A DNA stretch of 64,000 bases, from assembly GCF_913773735.1 (NCBI RefSeq), contig NZ_CAJYEB010000003.1, positions 124,001 through 188,000 on the forward strand. The letters are read 5' to 3'. This DNA comes from an uncultured Massilia sp. (GTDB lineage Bacteria > Pseudomonadota > Gammaproteobacteria > Burkholderiales > Burkholderiaceae_D). Shown here piece by piece: positions 26,721 through 32,799 of the stretch. A program made the translations under genes and the position numbers. Position 1 is the stretch's first letter; each line of letters begins with the position of its first letter. The notes under the pieces are model-generated. The model had not been told where the DNA came from. It worked only from the letters and a program-made list of their open reading frames with translations, and did not search any database.

Positions 26721-27182
26721 ATGACTTCGCGCGCCGAATCGAACCTCAGCTTCTGCAACTGCCTCGCGCTGCGCCAGGCGTCGCGCTACATCACCGGCGC
26801 CTACGACCAGATGCTGAGCGGGACCGGCTTGCGCGTGACGCAGTTCTCGATCCTCTACAAGCTGTCGGCGCTGGGCCCGATGACGGTCAACCAGATGTCG
26901 GCCGAACTGGTGATGGACCGCACCACCCTGACGCGCAACCTCAAGCCGCTGGAACGCGATGCGCTGGTCGCTTCCGGAGCCAGCGAACACGACCGCCGCG
27001 AGCGCGTGATCGCGCTGACCCCGGCCGGCAAGGCCAAGGTCAAGGCGATGCTGCCGCTGTGGCGCAAGGCCCAGCAGACTTTCGAGCAGCACTTCGGCGC
27101 CGCGCGCGCGGACGAGTTGCGCGGCCTGCTGCGCGCCGTCGTCGAGACCGGCATCCACGACGTCCAGGCCGGCAAGCGCTGA
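26721..27182 (+). CDS. MarR-family regulator 2 (paralogue of the one at 25196)
   Basis: A 153-residue MarR protein. NLSFCNCLALRQASRYITGA matches the start of the other MarR, including both cysteines. The recognition helix is in MDRTTLTRNLKPLERDALV, and the wing in EHDRRERVIALTPAGKAK. The paralogues flank one SDR gene, suggesting a duplication. A -10-like TATACT at 26676-26681 could be its promoter. ATG 26721 is chosen over 26715 because GGAA lies at the right distance. Its target may be the SDR gene or the thiolase 91 bp downstream; neither is shown. Confidence 0.86.
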   Translation: MTSRAESNLSFCNCLALRQASRYITGAYDQMLSGTGLRVTQFSILYKLSALGPMTVNQMSAELVMDRTTLTRNLKPLERDALVASGASEHDRRERVIALTPAGKAKVKAMLPLWRKAQQTFEQHFGAARADELRGLLRAVVETGIHDVQAGKR

Positions 27183-27273
27183 TTTTTTTGTCGCGGGCGG
27201 GACCGGCCGCCCGCGCGCAAGCGCCGAAAAAAGTGCATATACTCCTATCTGTATCCAATCGAAAGGAGTGATC

Positions 27274-28458
27274 ATGGCTTCCCGCGACATCGTCCTGTGC
27301 GCACCGGTCCGTACCGCGATCGGCGCTTTCAACGGTACCCTCAAGGCCATCCCGGCCGTGGAACTGGGCGCCGTCGCCGTGCGCGCTGCCGTCGCGCGCG
27401 CCGGCATCGATCCCGGCCGCATCGACGCGGTCCTGATGGGCAACGTGATCCAGGCCGGCAACCGCATGAACCCGGCGCGCCAGGCCGCCGTGCATGGCGG
27501 GATCCCCGTCGACGTGCCGGCGATGACGCTGAACCGCGTGTGCGGCTCCGGCGCCCAGGCGGTGGCCTCGGCGGCGCTGGAAATCCTGGCCGGCGAATCC
27601 GAGGTCGTGCTGGCCGGCGGCATGGAAAACATGGACATGGCCCCCTACCTGCTGCCGCAGGCGCGCTGGGGCGCGCGCATGGGCCACGCGCAGATGCTCG
27701 ACAGCCTGCTGCACGACGGCTTGAACGACGCGTTCTCGTCCCAGCACTCGGGCTGGCATACCGAGGACCTGGTGCGCGAGGCCGACATCGCGCGCCACGA
27801 CCAGGACCGCTGGGCCGCGCGCTCGCAGCAGCGCTTCGCGCAAGCCCAGGCGGCCGGCCTGTTCGAGGCGGAGATCGCGCCGGTCGAGATCAAGGCCAGG
27901 GGCGGCGTCACGCAATTCGCCACCGACGAGGCCAACCGTCCCGACACCACGCTCGACAAGCTGGCCATGCTCAAGCCGGCGTTCCGCCCGGACGGCACCA
28001 TCACGGCGGGCAATGCGCCCGGCCTGAACAGCGGCGCCGCGGCCCTGATCGTGGCCGAGCGCGGCGCGGCGGAACGCCTGGGCCTGCAGCCGGTGGCGCG
28101 CCTGGTCGCGTCCGCGGTGGCGGCGGTGGAGCCGGGCATGTTCGGCCTCGGACCCGTGCCGGCCGTGCGCAAGGCCCTGCAGCGCGCGGGGTGGCGCATC
28201 GGCGACGTCGACCGCTACGAGATCAACGAAGCCTTCGCGGCGGTGCCGCTCGCCGTGGCGCGCCGGCTGGGGCTGGCGGAAGACGTCGTCAATCCGGAAG
28301 GGGGCGCTGTGGCGCACGGGCACCCGATCGGCGCCACCGGCGCCATCCTGGCGGTGCGCCTGCTGCACGCGATGCGGCGCGGCCTGGCGCGGCGCGGCGT
28401 GGTCACGCTGTGCATCGGCGGCGGCCAGGGCATCGCGCTCGCGCTCGAGACGGTCTGA
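27274..28458 (+). CDS. acetyl-CoA acetyltransferase (thiolase)
   Basis: A 394-residue thiolase, full length. The nucleophilic Cys is in LNRVCGSGAQAVASAA, followed by GGMENMDMAPYLLP. The second half has [26 protein letters not shown] with the catalytic His, and CIGGGQG with the acid/base Cys. Biosynthetic type-II thiolases with this layout condense or cleave acetoacetyl-CoA, serving polyhydroxybutyrate or ketone metabolism. The strong AAGGAG ends five bases before ATG 27274, so that start is preferred to GTG 27268, which overlaps the ribosome site. A second thiolase is at 37507. The exact chain length is uncertain. Confidence 0.9.
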   Translation: MASRDIVLCAPVRTAIGAFNGTLKAIPAVELGAVAVRAAVARAGIDPGRIDAVLMGNVIQAGNRMNPARQAAVHGGIPVDVPAMTLNRVCGSGAQAVASAALEILAGESEVVLAGGMENMDMAPYLLPQARWGARMGHAQMLDSLLHDGLNDAFSSQHSGWHTEDLVREADIARHDQDRWAARSQQRFAQAQAAGLFEAEIAPVEIKARGGVTQFATDEANRPDTTLDKLAMLKPAFRPDGTITAGNAPGLNSGAAALIVAERGAAERLGLQPVARLVASAVAAVEPGMFGLGPVPAVRKALQRAGWRIGDVDRYEINEAFAAVPLAVARRLGLAEDVVNPEGGAVAHGHPIGATGAILAVRLLHAMRRGLARRGVVTLCIGGGQGIALALETV

Positions 28459-28482
28459 CCCGCGCGCCCCGGCGGGCCGGCG

Positions 28483-29391
28483 TCACGGGCCCGCCAGCGC
28501 CCGTACCTTCTCCACCAGGAATTCCCTGAGCACCCGCACCGCCGGCGATACCTGCCGGCGGTTGGCCAGCACCATGTACAGGGGCACGTTGTTGCCTTTC
28601 CAGTCCGGGCAGACGAGGCGCAGCCGGCCGCCGGCGAGGTCGGCGCGCACGTCGATCAGCGAGCGGTAGCACAGGCCCAGGCCGTCGAGCGCCCAGCGCC
28701 GCACGATCTCGGAATCGCCGGCCACGCGGTCGCCGCGCACCGCCACCTCGATGTCCTCGTCGTCCTTGCGGAAGCGCCAGCGGTCGTTGACGGCGTCGTC
28801 CAGCATGAAGCACAGGCAGTTGTGCGCGACGAGTTCGCGCGGCGTGGCCGGCGTGCCGCGCCGCGCCAGGTAGGCCGGGGCGGCGCACAGCACGCGCGGA
28901 TTGTCTTCCAGCAGGGGCAGGGCCACCATGCTCGACTCCGGCGGCTTGCCGAAGCGTAGCGCGATGTCGACCGGTTCGCGGTAGATGTCGGCCAGGCGGT
29001 CGGTCAATTGCAGGCGCAGGCGCACGGCGGGATGGCGCGCCTGGAACGCGTTCAGCCAGGGCAGCACCACGTGGCGTCCGAGGTCGGACGGCATCGAGAT
29101 CTGCAACTGGCCCTCTACCTTGTCGTGGCCTGCCACCAGTTCGTCCTCGGCATCGCGCAACCCCTCCAGCAGCGGCTTGCCGCGCGCCAGCAGGCGCTCG
29201 CCGGCCGCCGTCAGGCGCATGCTGCGCGTGGTCCGCACGAACAGCGCCGTGTCGAGGCCGGCCTCCAGGCGCTTGAGCCCCGCGCTGGCCACGGCCGGCG
29301 AGATGTCGAGCAGGCGCGCCGCCGCCGACAGCCCACCCTGTTCGGCCGTCGCGACGAAGATCTCGAGATCCTGCAGGTTGCGGATTTTCAT
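28483..29391 (-). CDS. LysR-family regulator divergent from the quinone oxidoreductase
   Basis: A 302-residue LysR protein. MKIRNLQDLEIFVATAEQGG and LDISPAVASAGLKRLEAGLD give the helix-turn-helix; VEGQLQISMPSDLGRHVVLP starts the effector domain. The end RVLREFLVEKVRALAGP is typical. It is divergent from an MDR-type oxidoreductase gene (29504) across 112 bp and convergent with the thiolase. It likely regulates the oxidoreductase in response to a quinone or similar compound, which is inferred from the pairing. Confidence 0.87.
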   Translation of the reverse strand: MKIRNLQDLEIFVATAEQGGLSAAARLLDISPAVASAGLKRLEAGLDTALFVRTTRSMRLTAAGERLLARGKPLLEGLRDAEDELVAGHDKVEGQLQISMPSDLGRHVVLPWLNAFQARHPAVRLRLQLTDRLADIYREPVDIALRFGKPPESSMVALPLLEDNPRVLCAAPAYLARRGTPATPRELVAHNCLCFMLDDAVNDRWRFRKDDEDIEVAVRGDRVAGDSEIVRRWALDGLGLCYRSLIDVRADLAGGRLRLVCPDWKGNNVPLYMVLANRRQVSPAVRVLREFLVEKVRALAGP

Positions 29392-29400
29392 GGCTGGTTT

Positions 29401-29417
29401 TTCAAAATAATATTGAA
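29401..29417. promoter_or_regulatory. T-N11-A-type inverted repeat in the LysR/oxidoreductase gap
   Basis: TTCAA and TTGAA flank AATAATA, 10 bp upstream of the LysR start. The symmetry and place fit a LysR autoregulatory operator. Confidence 0.4.
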
Positions 29418-29503
29418 GGTGATTCCTCGATTACCTAGTTTATCAAAGATGCCGGACGGTCCAGAATGCCCCCATCGATCACCACCCCACGAAGGAATCC
29501 GCC

Positions 29504-30517
29504 ATGAAAGCCATCGGCTACCAGACCAACCTCCCCATCGGCGACGCGCAATCGCTGGTCGACATCACCCTGCCGGACCCGGTCGCCGCCGGCCACGACC
29601 TGCTGGTCGAGGTGCAGGCCGTTTCGGTCAACCCGGTCGACACCAAGGTGCGCAACGGCAGCAAGCCGCCCGAGGGCGAGTGGAAGGTGCTCGGCTGGGA
29701 TGCGGCCGGCATCGTGCGCGCCGTCGGACCGGACGTCACCCTGTTCCGCCCCGGCGACCGCGTCTGGTACGCCGGCTCGATCGCCCGCGCCGGCAGCAAC
29801 AGCGAGCTGCAGTTGGTCGACGAGCGCATCGTCGGCAAGATGCCGCAGTCGCTGGACTTCGCCGCCGCCGCCGCGTTGCCGCTGACCGGCCTGACCGCCT
29901 GGGAGATGCTGTTCGACCGCCTGGACGTGCCGCAGGGCGATGCTGCGACAGGTAAAAGCCTGCTGGTGATCGGCGCGGCCGGCGGCGTCGGCTCGATCCT
30001 GGTGCAGCTGGCGCGCCAGCTGACGGGCCTGACCGTCATCGGCACCGCCTCGCGTCCCGAGACGCGCGACTGGGTGCTGCAGCACGGCGCCCACCACGTG
30101 ATCGACCACGGCAAGCCGCTGTCGGAAGAATGCAAGCGCGCCGGCCTGGCCGCGCCGGACTACGTGATTGGCCTGACCCATTCCGACCACCACTTCGACG
30201 AGATCGTCGAGCTCATCGCGCCGCAGGGCAAGTTCGGCCTGATCGACGACCCGGACCTGATCGACGTGCGCAAGTTCAAGCGCAAGGCCGTGTCGCTGCA
30301 CTGGGAACTGATGTTTACGCGCTCGTTGTTCGGGACCGCCGACATGATCAAGCAGCACGAGATCCTGGACCGCCTCGCCGACCTGGTCGATGCGGGGACG
30401 ATCCGCACCACGGCCAACGAGAACTTCGGCAGGATCGATGCGGAGAATTTGAAGCGGGCGCATGCGCTGCTCGAGTCGAATCGGGCGCAAGGCAAGATTG
30501 TGCTGGAAGGGTATTGA
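29504..30517 (+). CDS. zinc-binding-type alcohol dehydrogenase / quinone oxidoreductase (MDR)
   Basis: A 337-residue medium-chain reductase of the zeta-crystallin-like quinone oxidoreductase group. VQAVSVNPVDTKVRNG is the N-terminal signature and VLGWDAAGIVRAVGPDV follows. The Rossmann motif is LLVIGAAGGVGSILVQLARQ. Zinc-ligand cysteines of true alcohol dehydrogenases are absent, so it should reduce quinones or enones with NADPH. It is divergent from a LysR gene. Its stop is 25 bp before a hairpin that separates it from the A+T-rich peptide operon. Confidence 0.87.
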   Translation: MKAIGYQTNLPIGDAQSLVDITLPDPVAAGHDLLVEVQAVSVNPVDTKVRNGSKPPEGEWKVLGWDAAGIVRAVGPDVTLFRPGDRVWYAGSIARAGSNSELQLVDERIVGKMPQSLDFAAAAALPLTGLTAWEMLFDRLDVPQGDAATGKSLLVIGAAGGVGSILVQLARQLTGLTVIGTASRPETRDWVLQHGAHHVIDHGKPLSEECKRAGLAAPDYVIGLTHSDHHFDEIVELIAPQGKFGLIDDPDLIDVRKFKRKAVSLHWELMFTRSLFGTADMIKQHEILDRLADLVDAGTIRTTANENFGRIDAENLKRAHALLESNRAQGKIVLEGY

Positions 30518-30542
30518 ATTTAAAGTAAGTCATTTTTCAGAA

Positions 30543-30573
30543 ATTAGGGGTGAACAGGAGTTCACTCCCTAAT
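30543..30573. terminator. hairpin between the oxidoreductase and the peptide operon
   Basis: ATTAGGGGTGAAC pairs with GTTCACTCCCTAAT, one bulged base. It ends 7 nt from the stop codon of the minus-strand peptide gene at 30581 and lies between convergent genes. There is no long T-run on either strand, so termination efficiency is uncertain. Confidence 0.55.
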
Positions 30574-30580
30574 GGAATGA

Positions 30581-30769
30581 TCAATGAGTTATTTTGTAAA
30601 GCATCCCGCCGAGCTTGTAGCCGAAATCTAATGCTGAACCTCCGAGTGCAACGATTCCCGCTGCTACTGCAACAACCGGAAGACCGCCCGACACGATAGT
30701 GACCTCATCGTCACTCAATTCATGAAAATTATTGAGTTGGCGATAGTCAAGGGTTGAAATTTCATTCAT
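30581..30769 (-). CDS. microcin-like bacteriocin precursor P1 with double-glycine leader
   Basis: A 62-residue peptide. Residues 1-29 form a classical double-glycine leader, ending ELSDDEVTIVSGG, with the spaced Leu, Val and Gly-Gly that C39 peptidases recognise. The 33-residue core is hydrophobic and glycine-rich (LPVVAVAAGIVALGG, then a segment ending GGMLYKITH). It has GxxxG-type spacing expected of a membrane-inserting helix. The ribosome site AAGGAG is excellent. It is the last of three minus-strand small genes, divergent from a matching C39 ABC exporter. The C-terminal 17 residues resemble those of P3 (30962). Antibacterial action is inferred; signalling is an alternative. Confidence 0.82.
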   Translation of the reverse strand: MNEISTLDYRQLNNFHELSDDEVTIVSGGLPVVAVAAGIVALGGSALDFGYKLGGMLYKITH

Positions 30770-30807
30770 TTTAGCTCCTTTTCAATTCTAAAGAGAGTTG
30801 TCAAAAA

Positions 30808-30951
30808 TTACTGCTTCTTTTTCTTGGCCTCGTCATTCCAGCCGGCAGCCATCCCGATTACCACAAGAACGACGACAGCTGCGACGATCAGACCGGCACC
30901 GACTCCAGCCCCAGAGACTTCGTCAATCTCAAAACTTGTCAGTTCTTGCAT
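30808..30951 (-). CDS. microcin-like precursor P2 with colicin-V-type short leader
   Basis: A 47-residue peptide missed by usual length cut-offs. It starts MQELTSFEIDEVSGA, closely matching the 15-residue leader of colicin V (MRTLTLNELDSVSGG) with Gly-Ala at the cut site. The predicted 32-residue core starts GVGAGLIVAAVVVLVVIG, continues through a second GxxxG (GMAAG) and ends in a charged tail, NDEAKKKKQ. This one-helix plus cationic tail design suits a pore-forming peptide. GAGGAGG lies just upstream of the ATG. The gene begins 10 bp after P3 stops, so they are probably coupled. With P1 it could form a two-peptide bacteriocin. Confidence 0.8.
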   Translation of the reverse strand: MQELTSFEIDEVSGAGVGAGLIVAAVVVLVVIGMAAGWNDEAKKKKQ

Positions 30952-30961
30952 GCTGTCCTCC

Positions 30962-31117
30962 TCAATGAGCTACGCGGTAAATCATCGCACCCACAGTTTT
31001 ACCTAAATCAAGCGCCTGACTCATAACCGCCAAGCATAAAAAAGAAACAACTATCGCTTGATAATAATCGGGTAAATTGTTTAGCCAAACACAGAACTCG
31101 TTACATAAATCTCTCAT
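30962..31117 (-). CDS. small membrane peptide P3, C-terminal mimic of P1 (possible immunity protein)
   Basis: A 51-residue peptide, first gene of the three-gene minus-strand run. It has no double-glycine leader: it begins MRDLCNEFCVWLNNLPDYYQ and continues into a hydrophobic helix (AIVVSFLCLAVMS). Its last 17 residues, ALDLGKTVGAMIYRVAH, align with ALDFGYKLGGMLYKITH at the end of P1: nine identities and most others conservative. A GAGGTG ribosome site precedes ATG 31117. A leaderless partner that copies the toxin's C-terminus could be a self-immunity peptide, or a leaderless third bacteriocin. I know no named family for it. Confidence 0.7.
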   Translation of the reverse strand: MRDLCNEFCVWLNNLPDYYQAIVVSFLCLAVMSQALDLGKTVGAMIYRVAH

Positions 31118-31425
31118 AGACACCTCATAAAAAATATGAATACCAAGTCATGTTGTACCTGATAAGGGCACAGGATGATCATAGAGGTAAATTTTTCAAT
31201 AATATTGCATTGAGTCAATAATATTGAGTTTGAGAATGATCTATTCAGTGGTGTAGAAATATTAATTTTTTGGTATTTGGAGTAAGTTCAAATTAATTTT
31301 TAATTTTTATCAATGCGAATTATTTTATGAGAGAAAAAATTAATTTTACATTTTTCTTTGATTTAAGTAATTGAGGTTTGGAAACATATTGTGGAGAATT
31401 TCCATCTTTATGATAATTCCTCGCC
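31118..31425. other. A+T-rich divergent intergenic region
   Basis: These 308 bp separate the peptide operon from the exporter genes. The base composition is strikingly A+T-rich against the G+C-rich surroundings, consistent with recent acquisition. Runs such as ATATTGCATTGAGTCAATAA offer several possible promoter elements, but no pair has convincing spacing. I see no gene or terminator in it. Confidence 0.6.
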
Positions 31426-32742
31426 ATGGGACATGCAGAAAAGACAGCAAAAGTTGATGCATCATCAATCGCCTTGTCTACTAAATCGTTTTTTCGCCAA
31501 GAAGCGATAGATTTTGTCAGTACCAGACAATACGGAACAGTCATTCTTACAGTTCACAAGAGCCACAAGGTACTGACCATTGTCTTCATGGCGATCATTG
31601 TCGCCGTCATCGCTTTCTTTGGTTTCTTCACTTCGGCACGCAGGACAGACATTTCAGGTGTGCTATTGCCGAGTCAAGGCTTGATTCGTGTGCGTGCGGG
31701 GCAAACAGGAATCGTCACAAGCTTGCGGGTCAGCGAAGGCCAGCATGTAAAACCCGGCGACGTATTGTTCGTGCTATCCAGCGAGCGTCATACCGGCACC
31801 ATGCTCTCGGCCGAAAGCACCGTGTCTGCCTTGCTGGCGAATCGGCGCGACATTTATCGCGACGAGTTGTTGCAGATGAGCCGCCAGTCCGATCACCGCG
31901 TGGCGGCGGCACGGAAAAGGGCGACCGCTCTGCTGGAAGAAGGAACACGCCTGGATGCGCAGATCGCGTTGCAGCGCTCACACGTACTGCTGGCCATGCA
32001 GTCCTTTAAGAGATTCAGGGATCTGCATGCCACCAACTATATCTCAGCGGCCCAGATGGAAGAGAAGGAGGGTGAACTGCTGGACCAGCGCCAGCGCCTG
32101 GCCGAACTCGAACGCCTCAAGGGCAGCAATGGACGTGACCATGCCTCCGCCGATGCCGAATACCATGACCTCGTGTTCCAGGCGCAGCGCGACGAGGCAG
32201 CGCTGAAGCGCAACGAGCTGGCCATCCAGCAGGACCTGGCCGAAAGCGAAGCGCGACGGGAAATCCACGTGGTCGCGCCGACCGCCGGCACGGTCACGGC
32301 CATCGCCGCGGAAATCGGCAAGCCGGTCGCCGCCGACGCCACACTGGCCTCCGTGCTGCCGGCCGGCTCGGAGCTCGAGGCAGAAATCTATGCGCCATCC
32401 CGCTCGGTGGGCTTCATCAAGCCGGGAATGAAAGTACTGCTTCGTTACCAGGCATATCCCTACCAGAAGTTCGGCCAGCAGGAGGCAACCGTACACGAAA
32501 TTGCGGGTACGTCCATGCCGGCGCAGGAGCTGACCCTGCCCGGTGCCGCGACGGCTGCGAATCAGTCTTCCGAACCCTTGTACCGCATTCGCCTGACGTT
32601 GAAGCGGCAAACCGTCCTCGCCTATGGCAAGCCGGCAGAACTCAAGGCGGGCATGTTGCTGGACGCCAGCATTATCCTGGAACACCGGCGCTTGTATGAG
32701 TGGGTGCTGGAACCCTTGTTCAGCATATCCGGGCGCCGTTAA
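31426..32742 (+). CDS. HlyD/CvaA-family membrane-fusion adaptor of a type I exporter
   Basis: A 438-residue periplasmic adaptor. After a short cytoplasmic part with SFFRQEAIDF (typical of bacteriocin-export adaptors such as CvaA), a single membrane span covers about 48-68. A biotinyl-lipoyl half-motif lies at VRAGQTGIVTSLRVSEGQHV, followed by a long coiled coil (about 125-270) and the second lipoyl half at HVVAPTAGTVTAIAAEIGKP. The C-terminal beta-barrel ends near RRLYEWVLEPLF. It would bridge the ABC exporter encoded 57 bp downstream to a TolC-type outer-membrane channel, which is not in this window. The 5' fifth is A+T-rich, the rest returns to genome-like composition. The start is uncertain for lack of a clear ribosome site. 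Confidence 0.88.
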   Translation: MGHAEKTAKVDASSIALSTKSFFRQEAIDFVSTRQYGTVILTVHKSHKVLTIVFMAIIVAVIAFFGFFTSARRTDISGVLLPSQGLIRVRAGQTGIVTSLRVSEGQHVKPGDVLFVLSSERHTGTMLSAESTVSALLANRRDIYRDELLQMSRQSDHRVAAARKRATALLEEGTRLDAQIALQRSHVLLAMQSFKRFRDLHATNYISAAQMEEKEGELLDQRQRLAELERLKGSNGRDHASADAEYHDLVFQAQRDEAALKRNELAIQQDLAESEARREIHVVAPTAGTVTAIAAEIGKPVAADATLASVLPAGSELEAEIYAPSRSVGFIKPGMKVLLRYQAYPYQKFGQQEATVHEIAGTSMPAQELTLPGAATAANQSSEPLYRIRLTLKRQTVLAYGKPAELKAGMLLDASIILEHRRLYEWVLEPLFSISGRR

Positions 32743-32799
32743 GCCAAACAGCCGGTCGCGCGTCCATCCTGCCGTCCCATCATTTGCGAGTGTGCGCTC

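Noticed and set aside
30824..31006. plus-strand 60-codon frame over the small-peptide genes
   Set aside because: Antisense to P2; no ribosome site; the minus-strand peptides have leaders and good ribosome sites.
31118..31425. search for an immunity gene or promoter pair
   Set aside because: Several A+T-rich hexamers resemble promoter elements but none is properly spaced; no frame with a ribosome site.
31320..31544. minus-strand 74-codon frame over the HlyD 5' end, considered as an immunity gene
   Set aside because: Overlaps a real adaptor start, lacks a ribosome site and has no membrane segment.
31426..32742. adaptor as part of an RND efflux pump
   Set aside because: Followed by a C39 ABC exporter and not by an RND gene; N-terminal layout fits CvaA-like proteins.
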